DNA of 64,000 nucleotides from Candidatus Rhabdochlamydia oedothoracis (GTDB lineage Bacteria; Chlamydiota; Chlamydiia; Chlamydiales; Rhabdochlamydiaceae): NCBI RefSeq assembly GCF_019453995.1, contig NZ_CP075587.1, positions 1 to 64,000 of the forward strand, read 5' to 3'. Shown piece by piece: positions 1 to 8,464 of this stretch (position 1 is its first letter; each line of letters starts with the position of its first letter). The notes under the pieces were generated by a model. It saw only the letters and a program-made list of their open reading frames with translations, ran no database searches and was not told where the DNA came from. The position numbers and the translations under genes were made by a program.

Positions 1-1
1 T

Positions 2-79
2 TATCAGCACATCTATGCATCATGTCGTAAAGATTATTTATTAGATCTGATAGGTGCAAAGGAAATTCTTCATGCGTAA
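2..79 (+). CDS. C-terminal tail of an upstream gene (partial)
   Basis: The window opens inside an open frame that reads 25 codons (YQHIYASCRKDYLL...KEILHA) to a TAA at 77-79. It has no start within the window. About 95 bases separate it from mutL, so it is probably the gene upstream of mutL on the same strand. The tail is too short to recognise a family. It could also be a chance open stretch. Confidence 0.35.
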   Translation, partial: YQHIYASCRKDYLLDLIGAKEILHA

Positions 80-174
80 GCCCTGAGGAAAATAAGGAGA
101 CTTCGAGTGTGTTCTTTTATATCTTGTTCTTTATACTATTGTAATCGTATTTATATCGGTATTTTTAGAGCTAT

Positions 175-1860
175 ATGAAGATCAGAACTTTAGATGAACA
201 AACCATTAATCAGATTGCTGCAGGGGAAGTAATAGAGAATCCGGCATCTGTAGTAAAAGAACTGGTGGAAAATGCTGTTGATGCAAGAGCATCTCAAATT
301 AAAGTGGAAATCTTGAGTGGAGGATTTCAAAGCATTACTGTTAGTGATAATGGATCAGGTATGAGCCGAGATGACGCTCTGCTTTGTTTTACACATCATG
401 CTACATCTAAAATCCAGAAAGTAGAAGATTTATCTTATTTATCTACAATGGGATTTAGAGGAGAGGCACTCTCTTCGATTGCTGCTATTTCTAAGGTTAC
501 ATTAATTACTTCTTATGCATCGGTAGGGGTTAAGCTGGAAGTAGAAGCTGGTAGGGTTTTATCCATAGATCCTGCTCCTAGAGTGAAGGGAAGTAGTGTG
601 GAGGTGCGTTCTTTATTTTATAACGTTCCTGCTCGCAAAAAGTTTCAAAAAAGTGTTTCAGCAAGTAGTGCAGAGATTACCAAATTAATGACTTTTTTGA
701 GTTTAGCTTATCCAGAAACAGGGCTTTCTTTATGGCATCAGGATAAGAGAGTTTTTGATTTTTGTGCTTCTGAAAATAGGCAAGAAGAAATACTTATGCG
801 TGCTAAGACTCTGCTTAGTAATGATTTTGTAGAGGATATTCATACAATTGCACATAAGCAAGAAAGTTTTGAGGTCATGGGATTTGTAGCCTCTCCTTTA
901 AAAGTGCGCGTAAATCGTTCGGGGCAGTACCTATTTGTCAATCGTCGAGTTGTTGTTTGCCCTATTTTTAGTTATGCAGTGCGAGATGCTTTTTCTACGC
1001 GCATTGAAAAAGATCGTCATCCTTTATTTGTTCTACATTGTACAATTGCTCCGCATTTAATAGATGTGAATGTCCACCCACAAAAAAAAGAAATTCGTTT
1101 AAAGGAAGAAAAATATACCAAAAATTTGATTCAATTAGCTGTGGAAAAAGCGTTAGAAAAAAGAAGCGGAAATCAAACTGGACTCATGCCTATTTCATAT
1201 GGGCATCAAGAAACCTCTTTTTGGATAAAAGAACCATCTGCACATATTTTATGTGAATCTTTACCTAAATTCAAACAAGAATCATTTATAGATGCAATAG
1301 AGATCATAGGGTTATTTTCTCATTATCTTTTTTTACATCCTCAATCTGCTTTATTGAAAATAATAGACACAAAAGAAACCATAGCCATGATAGGGATTGA
1401 TTTATATGCAGCAGAATCAAAGATTTTATTCGATAAAATGAGGAAAAATCAAGAACCTAAGGGATCACAAGCCTTGTTATTACCCGATACTATAGTTTTT
1501 TCCAAAGCAGAAAGCGAGGGGATATTGTGCATATTAGATGAATTGCATCAGCTAGGTTTGAGAGTTTATCCCATTGGCAAGACTGCTTTTTTAGTAGAGG
1601 CTATACCTGCATTTATGAAACAAGATCAAGTAAGAGATCTCATGTTAGAGTGTTTACAAGGTAATAAAGAAGAGAGGAATAGAAGATATGCAGCCATTTT
1701 ATGCAGATGGGTTCGTAAAAATAAACAGCCATTTTCACAAGATAGAGCCCTGAGGTTAGTAGAGCAATTGCTTTGTTTACCAGATCCTCTTTTTTGCCCT
1801 TTAGGCAAAAGGATTATAAGTTGTATTACAAAGGTACAAATAGATGATTGGTTTAAATGA
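175..1860 (+). CDS. mutL: DNA mismatch repair protein MutL
   Basis: MutL couples MutS mismatch recognition to downstream excision. The N-terminal GHKL ATPase domain is clear: NQIAAGEVIENPASV at about residues 11-25, the Mg-binding ENAVDA, the ATP lid motif DNGSGM and GFRGEALSSI. The dimerisation domain is at the C-terminus (about residues 375-561). There the position of the usual endonuclease motif DQHA(x)2E(x)4E reads IDLYAAESKILFDKM, so the metal site looks lost, and the usual CPHGRP reads FCPLGKR. The length of 561 residues is normal. The start ATG is the first one and fits the conserved N-terminus. The gene overlaps pepP by 17 bp, so the two are probably co-transcribed. The order mutL-pepP is also what I recall from Chlamydia. 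Confidence 0.95.
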   Translation: MKIRTLDEQTINQIAAGEVIENPASVVKELVENAVDARASQIKVEILSGGFQSITVSDNGSGMSRDDALLCFTHHATSKIQKVEDLSYLSTMGFRGEALSSIAAISKVTLITSYASVGVKLEVEAGRVLSIDPAPRVKGSSVEVRSLFYNVPARKKFQKSVSASSAEITKLMTFLSLAYPETGLSLWHQDKRVFDFCASENRQEEILMRAKTLLSNDFVEDIHTIAHKQESFEVMGFVASPLKVRVNRSGQYLFVNRRVVVCPIFSYAVRDAFSTRIEKDRHPLFVLHCTIAPHLIDVNVHPQKKEIRLKEEKYTKNLIQLAVEKALEKRSGNQTGLMPISYGHQETSFWIKEPSAHILCESLPKFKQESFIDAIEIIGLFSHYLFLHPQSALLKIIDTKETIAMIGIDLYAAESKILFDKMRKNQEPKGSQALLLPDTIVFSKAESEGILCILDELHQLGLRVYPIGKTAFLVEAIPAFMKQDQVRDLMLECLQGNKEERNRRYAAILCRWVRKNKQPFSQDRALRLVEQLLCLPDPLFCPLGKRIISCITKVQIDDWFK

Positions 1861-2917
1861 AAAGGAAGTTTTTTTGAAAAGAATAGCTAGGTTATGGGAG
1901 CAGTTAGAGAGTTCTATAGAAGCATGTTTAATTGAAGATCCCATAGATCTCTATTACTTGACCGGTTTATCTCTATCTAAAGGATCTCTTTTGTTGACTC
2001 GAAAAAAGCAGCTTTTACTTGTAGATGATCGATATTTTCAATCAGCTATAGAAAAAGCAGTTGTAGCAGTTGAAAGAGATCAACAGGTTGCTTGGGAAGA
2101 ATTTTTTGCACATAGCTTGTTTAAAAAAATAGCCTTTGATTCTGAAAAGGTCTCTTATGAGCGATATCTTGAGCTGCAGAAATATAACAAAGATTTCATT
2201 GCTCATTCTAGCTTACTTAAAAATGTAAGAGCGATTAAAGATGCGTTTGAGATTGGGAAGATTACCATGAGCGCTCAACTCTTAAGACGAGGTTTTTCTC
2301 ATATTTGTTCTCTTTTAAAAGTGGGGATTACAGAAAAGGAATTGGCTAAAGAATTTGAGATTTTCTGTTTGCAGCAAGGGGCGGATAGCTTGGCTTTTGA
2401 ACCCATTATTGCTTTTGGTAAAAATAGTGCAATGCCTCATTACCATAGCCAAAATGTGGCCTTACAATCAAAAGATATCGTTTTAATAGATATTGGAGTC
2501 GTTGTCGATCACTATCATTCCGATATGACACGAGTTGTTTTTTTTGAAGAACCGCACTTACAGCTTTCTTATTTATATCAGATTGTAAAGCAAGCTCAAA
2601 AAGCAGCTTTAGATCTTTGTATTCCAGGAACCATACTTGCAGAACTTGATTTAGCAGCACGAGAGGTGTTTAAAAAACATGATTTAGAGCCATTTTTTGT
2701 GCATAGTCTAGGTCATGGAATTGGTTTAAGAACGCATGAATTTCCTCGAATTTCTCACCAAGGGAAGGAAGCACAAGTGGTTTTGCAAAAAAATATGGTT
2801 GTAACAATTGAACCAGGATTATATCTACCAGATATTGGTGGAGTGCGGTATGAAGATATGATTCTTATTACAGAAGAAGGATATCGTTTCTTTTACCCCA
2901 TTGACCCACACGAATAA
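1844..2917 (+). CDS. pepP: Xaa-Pro aminopeptidase (aminopeptidase P)
   Basis: Cytosolic metallopeptidase of the M24 (pita-bread) family that removes an N-terminal residue preceding proline. A creatinase-type N-terminal domain (residues 1 to about 130) precedes the catalytic domain. The five expected metal ligands are all present: D216 (in LIDIG), D227 (in HSDMTR), H291 (in SLGHGIG), E323 (in TIEPGLY) and E337 (in GVRYED). The length of 357 residues is typical of the short bacterial form. The start ATG lies inside the end of mutL (17-bp overlap), which supports translational coupling. A sensor kinase follows 25 bp downstream on the same strand. Confidence 0.93.
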   Translation: MIGLNEKEVFLKRIARLWEQLESSIEACLIEDPIDLYYLTGLSLSKGSLLLTRKKQLLLVDDRYFQSAIEKAVVAVERDQQVAWEEFFAHSLFKKIAFDSEKVSYERYLELQKYNKDFIAHSSLLKNVRAIKDAFEIGKITMSAQLLRRGFSHICSLLKVGITEKELAKEFEIFCLQQGADSLAFEPIIAFGKNSAMPHYHSQNVALQSKDIVLIDIGVVVDHYHSDMTRVVFFEEPHLQLSYLYQIVKQAQKAALDLCIPGTILAELDLAAREVFKKHDLEPFFVHSLGHGIGLRTHEFPRISHQGKEAQVVLQKNMVVTIEPGLYLPDIGGVRYEDMILITEEGYRFFYPIDPHE

Positions 2918-2942
2918 TCATAAAAAAAAGCTATAAATCATT

Positions 2943-4736
2943 ATGAAAAACAAGCTTGGATTTCGTCAAAAAATCATACTCAGCCATATTTTTTTATTTG
3001 TGGTTTTCATTGCTTTTGCTTTTCCGTTTATTACTAAATCGGTGCAAAGAATCCTATTTAATAGTTTACATGTAAGTACTTCTTACCTTGTGAATTTATT
3101 AGAGAAAGCACGAAATGAACAGCAAATTTTAACTCTTCTGCAAGATGCAGATGACTATATCTTTTTTCATGTCTCTCTTTTTAATGATAAAGGCGAAGCA
3201 TTATATGATTCTTCTTTAAAACAAGTGACTAAAAGAGAAGAGATAAATCCTTTAACACACTCAGAGGTTGTAGATGCTTTAGGGCACAAAATTGTGTATT
3301 TTATAGGTTATAATAAACAAGAAGCAGAAAAGCTGGCGTATATTACGCTTCCCTTTCATGTAAATAACCAAACATACATTTTGCGAACAGCTATTCCCTT
3401 TTCTCAAATGCATGAATTTACTCGTGAATTTGAAATGTGGTTTTTGGCTTTCTGCTTTCTGGCCATGCTATTTTTTGCTGCAATTACTTGGTTGATTTTT
3501 CATCGGATTAATTATCCTATTCAACAAATTATTCGTGCGATCAAACCCTATCAGTTAGGAGTAGAAACCGTCATTAATCCGATTGTGTTGAGCGATTCTA
3601 TCGATGAAAAAGATCAGTTTTATCAATTAGCACAAACATTAAATTCTCTTTCAGAGCATTTACGTCTTCACATTAAACAAATTGTTGATGAGAGAAATGA
3701 AAAAGAAGCTATTTTAGATTCCCTAGGAGAAGGAGTTATCGCGGTAGATGCAGAGATGCATATTCGCTATATCAATTTTATGGCTAGTAAAATGCTAAGG
3801 TTATCTAAAAAAGAAGTATTAGGAAATAGGTTTACTTTTATTTTGGAAGAAACACCTGATGCCAAGTTACTCAATAAATGTAGACAATTGCTAGAAAGCT
3901 GCCAAAAAAAACGTGCTTTACTAACCGATTCTATGATCGTTATCAATGGAAAGAAGAAATATATCGATCTTATTGCAGCCCCTAAAAACCATCGAAGTGG
4001 AGCTATTGTGGTTCTGCAGGATAATACCAGTCATTACAAAGTACTGGAGATGGGGAAAGATTTTGTAGCAAATGCTTCTCATGAATTGCGCACTCCCATT
4101 ACCATTATTACAGGTTTTGCGGAGACTCTGCAGGATTTGCCAGACCTGCCGCGCGATGTTGTTATAGAAATCACGGAGAAAATCGTTCGTAATTGTCAGC
4201 GTATGGATAGCTTGGTCAAAAATCTATTGACTCTAGCTGATTTAGAAAATCTTCCTCCCTCTCGATTTACAGAATGTGATGTGGTAGCTGTTGTAGAAAC
4301 CTGTCGCCAAGTCGTATTGTCCATTTATGAAAAGGCTAAGATTCACATTGAGAAAAGTGAGGAATCAATTCTTGTAGCAGCTGATCCAGATATCTTAGAA
4401 TTAGCAGTTATTAACCTATTGGATAATGCTGCCAAATACTCTCCTCCTCCGGCTGAAATTTTGGTGCAAATTACACAACTATCAGAAGAGGTCTCTATTA
4501 CCATCCAAGACAAGGGGATAGGCATCCCAACAGCAGATCTTGAGCATATTTTTGAGAGATTTTACACCGTAGATAAAGCGCATTCAAGACGTTTAGGAGG
4601 AGCCGGCTTGGGTCTTTCCATTGTAAAGACCATTATCGAAAACCACCACGGGGTTATTTCGGTAAAATCTGAAATAGGCGTAGGGACTACCTTTACTATT
4701 TTGTTGCCTAAGTTAAAACGGATACTACCTGTTTAA
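2943..4736 (+). CDS. Sensor histidine kinase, PhoR/VicK-like
   Basis: Inner-membrane two-component sensor. It has an N-terminal transmembrane helix (about residues 10-32), an extracytoplasmic sensor region of about 130 residues, a second helix (about 164-187), a HAMP-like linker, a PAS domain (about 255-365), a HisKA domain with phospho-acceptor H380 in ASHELRTPI, and a HATPase domain with the N box NLLDNAAKYSP, G1 DKGIGIP and G2 GAGLGLSIV. All catalytic boxes look intact. The domain order matches PhoR/VicK kinases. No response regulator gene lies beside it, so its partner must be elsewhere. It is on the same strand as mutL-pepP and could be the distal gene of that unit. It converges with the next gene, overlapping its end by 4 bp. 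Confidence 0.9.
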   Translation: MKNKLGFRQKIILSHIFLFVVFIAFAFPFITKSVQRILFNSLHVSTSYLVNLLEKARNEQQILTLLQDADDYIFFHVSLFNDKGEALYDSSLKQVTKREEINPLTHSEVVDALGHKIVYFIGYNKQEAEKLAYITLPFHVNNQTYILRTAIPFSQMHEFTREFEMWFLAFCFLAMLFFAAITWLIFHRINYPIQQIIRAIKPYQLGVETVINPIVLSDSIDEKDQFYQLAQTLNSLSEHLRLHIKQIVDERNEKEAILDSLGEGVIAVDAEMHIRYINFMASKMLRLSKKEVLGNRFTFILEETPDAKLLNKCRQLLESCQKKRALLTDSMIVINGKKKYIDLIAAPKNHRSGAIVVLQDNTSHYKVLEMGKDFVANASHELRTPITIITGFAETLQDLPDLPRDVVIEITEKIVRNCQRMDSLVKNLLTLADLENLPPSRFTECDVVAVVETCRQVVLSIYEKAKIHIEKSEESILVAADPDILELAVINLLDNAAKYSPPPAEILVQITQLSEEVSITIQDKGIGIPTADLEHIFERFYTVDKAHSRRLGGAGLGLSIVKTIIENHHGVISVKSEIGVGTTFTILLPKLKRILPV

Positions 4737-5584
4737 TCCTCTTTTCTAAAGCTGAGTCCATTTTGGGTTTTTTTAGAAACTGTCTTTTTTTGATGTAATT
4801 GTGCTCGGCAATATTTTTTGATGGTTTCATACAAAGCTGTTTCTGTTGGGTATTGTTTAATCAAAGATTCTAGTTCTTGTTTATTGAATAGTTTTGTTTT
4901 CCCGCTTTCCCACTTCTTCTTTTCACCTGCAATAATTTTATGAGTGAACTCCTCTCCAAACATTGCTTGTAAAACAAAAAAATGAGCGGAGCATAAATAA
5001 CAACAAGCTCTGTTTTTATGAATCATGAAAAAATCGGCAAGCGGTGGGATTCCTTTTTTTTGTTGAATATCGTATTGGTTAGTCCCTTGAATGATTTTAT
5101 AATAGCTCTCTTGTAGAAGAGGGTCTTCTGGCATAAGTTCGCTCAAAATAGGTTCGTTTAGTATTTTTGCTTTAGCAAGCAAAGCATTTAACAAAGTGCA
5201 AGCTGCTTGGTTATCGGGTAATATAGTTGGGTAGATCAGACATAAAAGCCTAGCTGTAATAGCATAAAAAGGATGGTTTTGAGGTTCTTGTTCTTGAATT
5301 AAAGGATACAGATTCAATTGCGACCCTTTGAGTGCTTGTGAAAGACGAGGAGATTTGTATTCTGTCCTGCGTTTTACCGGAGCTTTAGGCGTATTTCCTT
5401 GTTTTTGTGTTGTAAGTGACTTATAGCTAAGACCTGCTACGCCATTAAAGTGTTTTTGTTTCGACTGGTAAAAATCTTCTATCTTATGTATTAATACTCC
5501 TGTCTCTTTTATATCCTTTAATAAGGAGTTGGATAGGAAAGTAAAAATCGCAAAAATTGCAAGAATAAAGGGGATTACATTCAT
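4733..5584 (-). CDS. Hypothetical protein beside a type II secretion pseudopilin
   Basis: A 283-residue protein with one N-terminal hydrophobic segment (about residues 2-22), so it is probably anchored in the inner membrane or secreted. The rest is soluble and basic and has no motif I can name. Its start overlaps the stop of the upstream pseudopilin gene by 4 bp, which implies co-translation and a role linked to type II secretion. In Chlamydia, uncharacterised genes of similar size follow the pseudopilin genes, and this may be their counterpart. The function is inferred only from context. Confidence 0.7.
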   Translation of the reverse strand: MNVIPFILAIFAIFTFLSNSLLKDIKETGVLIHKIEDFYQSKQKHFNGVAGLSYKSLTTQKQGNTPKAPVKRRTEYKSPRLSQALKGSQLNLYPLIQEQEPQNHPFYAITARLLCLIYPTILPDNQAACTLLNALLAKAKILNEPILSELMPEDPLLQESYYKIIQGTNQYDIQQKKGIPPLADFFMIHKNRACCYLCSAHFFVLQAMFGEEFTHKIIAGEKKKWESGKTKLFNKQELESLIKQYPTETALYETIKKYCRAQLHQKKTVSKKTQNGLSFRKED

Positions 5585-6159
5585 GATTTTACAATATAGA
5601 TAATAGGATTTTTTGGTTCTGTAACAAATAACACCAGATCATAGGTATCCTGATCTATTTTTAAGTGTAGGCAAATCATTTCAGGAAGTTGTGTTTTTGT
5701 TTTTAGCCATTTAGATTCCCAAATAGCTTTTGTTGGGTCAAATACCTCAAAGGTAAAAGCTTGAATATTTTCTAATAAGACCTCATCCCTTTTACTATTT
5801 TGTTTAGAAAAAGTGCTTAAAACAAGCTGCTTATGTTCATTTACATAAAGCATAGAATGAATCGTTCCACAAAAATTTATATCTTTATCTTTATTCTTAT
5901 AGTAAAAAGACAATGCGGGATGATCTTCATAGGAATCTACATAGATACCAGATTCGTTTTTAGCCAGAGAATTTATGATTTGATTCATTCTCAAACGCAT
6001 CATTTCACGAGGAAAAATGGTTTGTTTTAGTTGAGTGATTTCCTGCTTTTTCTCTAACGTTTGCCTAAGCAAAGAAAATAGAAAACTCAATATGATCCCT
6101 GCTAGAATCAAGCCAATCAAAACTTCTAATAAGGTAATGGAGTGCTTTTTCTTAGGCAT
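5581..6159 (-). CDS. Type II secretion pseudopilin-like protein (GspJ-like)
   Basis: A 192-residue protein with the class III prepilin layout: a short basic leader (MPKKKH), then SITLLEVLIGL with Glu at mature position 5 if cleavage falls before the Ile, and a long hydrophobic helix (about residues 7-27). The C-terminal part is a globular domain of alternating strands. The usual Gly at -1 is absent. Size and domain shape suggest a minor pseudopilin such as GspJ. The gene is translationally coupled to the downstream hypothetical gene. Its upstream neighbours, normally the rest of the gsp genes, are missing because an IS1634-like remnant begins about 30 bp upstream. The start ATG matches the leader and has no better alternative. 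Confidence 0.7.
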   Translation of the reverse strand: MPKKKHSITLLEVLIGLILAGIILSFLFSLLRQTLEKKQEITQLKQTIFPREMMRLRMNQIINSLAKNESGIYVDSYEDHPALSFYYKNKDKDINFCGTIHSMLYVNEHKQLVLSTFSKQNSKRDEVLLENIQAFTFEVFDPTKAIWESKWLKTKTQLPEMICLHLKIDQDTYDLVLFVTEPKNPIIYIVKS

Positions 6160-6188
6160 TTTTAAGTCATCCTTAAAGCTGATAAATC

Positions 6189-6823
6189 CTACATTCCTAG
6201 ACCTACAGCGCGATTTTTTTGAATTAATCCATACATTCGAGTAGCTGTTTCCCCAAATAATAAAATGATTTTTCTCCGAATCTCGTTGAGATTAGTGATC
6301 ACTTCTCGAATAGTGTATGAAAGCAATTCATCGTAAAAATAGACCACACCTATTCCTTCCATAACTTGGAACATCCACCTTAAAGTGTTTGCCACTTCCT
6401 TGACTCAGCTGATTTAAGTAAAGTACTTTTTTGTGCTTTCAGTTGCTCTCTTAACCTATATTGGCCAATATTATAAATCATTAAACATAAAGTCATTATC
6501 ATCATCAGAGCTTCTATTCTTCTGGGTAATTTAAGAAAAATAGAGTCGACCATAAACCAAGGATCTTTTAAAAAACGAAATCCTCCCTCCACATTCTGCT
6601 GTTCTTTATATTCCTCTAGTATTTGTTTATCTTTATAGCCTTCTGAATCCAATTCGTTAGTAGCCAAAATAAATCTTCCCTTCTTATTCAAGATATTGTT
6701 AATTTTTTCTTGATTTCTTCTAAACGATGTTTCCATTTTATAGTCAACTATGACCTTTTCAGCCCCATTTTTTGGTTTGCCTCGACCTAGATACTTACTA
6801 ACAGACATGCCATAATTGTACAC
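6189..6823 (-). pseudogene. IS1634-family transposase remnant (C-terminal half, frameshifted)
   Basis: Two overlapping frames make up one degraded transposase. The first (6380-6823) carries FILATNELDSEGYKDKQILEEYK followed by VEGGFRFLKDP and the helix RIEALMMIMTLCLMIYN. The second (6189-6395) continues with LRWMFQVMEGIGVVYF and ITNLNEIRRKI. This order is characteristic of IS1634-type (IS4 superfamily) transposases. The N-terminal half is missing and a frameshift separates the two parts near 6390, so it cannot be functional. It separates the pseudopilin gene from whatever once lay upstream. Confidence 0.8.
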
Positions 6824-6933
6824 AAAAAAGGGGTTTCTCCTTAAACGGAGTAGGTTAAACTCTCCAATATAAACGAGATTTTTTCAAATCTCAAAACTGC
6901 TCGTTAAAGAGCAAAAAAAATGAGAAGCAACCC

Positions 6934-7045
6934 ATGAAGCATTATATTGGATTAGATGTATCAATGAAAAGAACTTTTATCTGTGTATTAAATGAACAAG
7001 GTAAGACCGATAAAAATGATGTACGAGGGATTGCAGAAGCCCTTC
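6934..7045 (+). pseudogene. IS110-family transposase N-terminal remnant with internal deletion
   Basis: The ATG at 6934 starts HYIGLDVSMKRTFICVLNEQGK, the first RNase H-like strand of the IS110 DEDD transposase with its first Asp. This is followed directly by TDKNDVRGIAEAL, which in intact IS110 proteins lies some 60-80 residues further on, so an internal deletion has fused the two. After about 7050 the sequence becomes IS5-family material. A short hairpin (GCTC/GAGC, about 6900-6915) precedes the start and may belong to the IS110 end. Confidence 0.75.
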
Positions 7046-7065
7046 AATCAGAAGAAAAAAGCATT

Positions 7066-7146
7066 TTATATCTTTTGTGGAATTTTGTACATTTTAAAAA
7101 GTGGTTGCCAGTGGCGTATGTTACCCATAGATTATCCTAAATGGGA
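7066..7146 (+). mobile_element. IS5-family element fragment, left part, split by IS30
   Basis: The bases match the orfA part of the complete IS5-family copy at 32073-32937 (same coding as LYILKSGCQWRMLP). The fragment continues at 8287-8342 on the far side of the IS30 element, with the trinucleotide GGA duplicated at the junctions. IS30 therefore inserted into an already truncated IS5 fragment. Confidence 0.8.
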
Positions 7147-8286
7147 AGTCTTTTCAAGTTTGAAGTGCACAGAAGAATTAAAAAAAGAATAGGCAGGCGA
7201 TGAAAGAATCTCTATTGTGATTTTTAACAATCAAACACAAGGAGAGACCTTGCCTAAAGGCTACCATCACCTAACCTATGACCAAAGATGTCAGATTTAT
7301 ATTTTAAAAGCTAGAGGAGATACATCTAGCTCAATAGCAAACATTCTAAAAGTTCATCATAGCACTATTAGTAGGGAACTTAAGAGAAATAAAGGGCAAC
7401 GAGGATACCGTCATCAGCAAGCTCAAGAAAAAGCATTTCTTAGAAAAAATTCTCAGCCCAATAAAAAAATGACTCCTCAAATAGTTACCCGTATTGAAGA
7501 AAAAATCAAGTTGCAATGGAGCCCTATACAAATATCCGGATGGCTTAAAAGACATGGTAAAGAACATGTTAGTCATGAGACCATCTATAATCATATCTGG
7601 AAAGATAAACGACAGGGAGGACAGCTTTATAGAGAGCTCCGTCATCGAGGGAAAAAATATAACAAGCAGAGAAAGGGAGCTTCTGGAAGAGGGAACATGC
7701 CTGGTCGTATAGATATTAAGCAACGGCCTTGTATTGTAGAAAAAAAGACTCGTTTAGGAGACTGGGAACTAGATACAGTCATAGGGGCAGGACATAAAGG
7801 CGTAATTGTATCAATGGTAGAAAGAACTTCCAAGCTAACTAAGCTCGCCAAAGTTTCTCATAAAACTGCAGAGGAAGTAAGTCAAGCGTTAATTGAACAA
7901 CTTAAACCTATCAAAGATTTTGTACACACATTAACAGCAGACAACGGAAAAGAATTTGCCTATCACCAAATGGTTAGTTTCGAGCTAGAGACAGACTTCT
8001 ACTTTGCAACGCCCTACCATTCTTGGGAAAGAGGCTTAAATGAGCATACAAACGGACTAGTTAGGCAATATTTTCCTAAAACACAAAGCTTTTTAGATAC
8101 GACTTCCAAGGATATAGAAAGGGTGGAAACTTTACTAAATAACAGACCTAGAAAGGCTCTCAACTTCGAAACTCCACTAGAAGTGTTTACGAGATTATCT
8201 ACAAACATGCTATGCTCGGGTGCACAATAGATGTTTTTTCAAGTATTTATATGTTCTTTTTTGTGCACTTCAAGGTTGAAAGGGCC
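7147..8286 (+). mobile_element. IS30-family insertion sequence, copy A (complete)
   Basis: An 1140-bp element present four times at full length in the window. Its ends are imperfect inverted repeats, left TCTTTTCAAGTTTGAAGTGC and right (reverse complement) CCCTTTCAACCTTGAAGTGC, with the outermost bases AG and GG. The flanking trinucleotide GGA occurs at 7144-7146 and 8287-8289, which reads as a 3-bp target duplication. It carries one intact transposase gene. Lack of divergence between copies indicates recent transposition. Confidence 0.93.
7250..8230 (+). CDS. IS30-family transposase (copy A)
   Basis: A DDE transposase with an N-terminal helix-turn-helix (ILKARGDTSSSIANILKVHHSTISREL) and an integrase-type catalytic core: first Asp in LGDWELDTVIG, second Asp in LTADNGKEF, and Glu in GLNEHTNGLVRQYFPK. 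I place the start at the TTG at 7250, because AGGAGAG lies just upstream and IS30 transposases typically begin M-K-x-YHHLT. A longer frame opens at GTG 7217, but those 11 extra residues do not resemble the family. The protein is about 326 residues and the same in all four copies. Confidence 0.92.
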   Translation: MPKGYHHLTYDQRCQIYILKARGDTSSSIANILKVHHSTISRELKRNKGQRGYRHQQAQEKAFLRKNSQPNKKMTPQIVTRIEEKIKLQWSPIQISGWLKRHGKEHVSHETIYNHIWKDKRQGGQLYRELRHRGKKYNKQRKGASGRGNMPGRIDIKQRPCIVEKKTRLGDWELDTVIGAGHKGVIVSMVERTSKLTKLAKVSHKTAEEVSQALIEQLKPIKDFVHTLTADNGKEFAYHQMVSFELETDFYFATPYHSWERGLNEHTNGLVRQYFPKTQSFLDTTSKDIERVETLLNNRPRKALNFETPLEVFTRLSTNMLCSGAQ

Positions 8287-8342
8287 GGAATTATGTTATT
8301 ATTATTTCCATCTTTGGAATAAAAAAGATGATAAAAATTCTA
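8287..8342 (+). mobile_element. IS5-family element fragment, right part of the split copy
   Basis: This stretch continues the IS5 orfA sequence interrupted at 7146 (attatgt...ggaataaaaaagatgataaaaattctaaga, as at 32326-32380). It ends where a MITE derived from IS630 begins. Confidence 0.75.
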
Positions 8343-8356
8343 AGATCCTGCTAGTA

Positions 8357-8462
8357 TATAGTGGTTCCGATTCAATCGCATAGAAAAATATAGGATAACG
8401 ACAAGTTTCAAGTCGTTGACTTGAACCCCATTAAGCTAGCCGTTTGAATTGGCACTACTATA
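8357..8462 (+). mobile_element. MITE derived from the IS630 element, copy 1
   Basis: About 105 bp. The left 35 bp matches the left end of the IS630 element (TAGTGGTTCCGATTCAATCG...) and the right 65 bp matches its right end (ACGACAAGTTTCAAGTCGTTGACTT...GCTAGCCGTTTGAAT). The transposase gene is completely deleted. It is flanked by TA. Its right edge touches the stop codon of the OPT transporter gene (8465-8467). Confidence 0.85.
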
Positions 8463-8464
8463 TA

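Noticed and set aside
7346-7851. Minus-strand frames of 69-125 codons inside IS30 (repeated in all four copies)
   Set aside because: They are identical in every copy only because the IS is identical; they are antisense shadows of the transposase.
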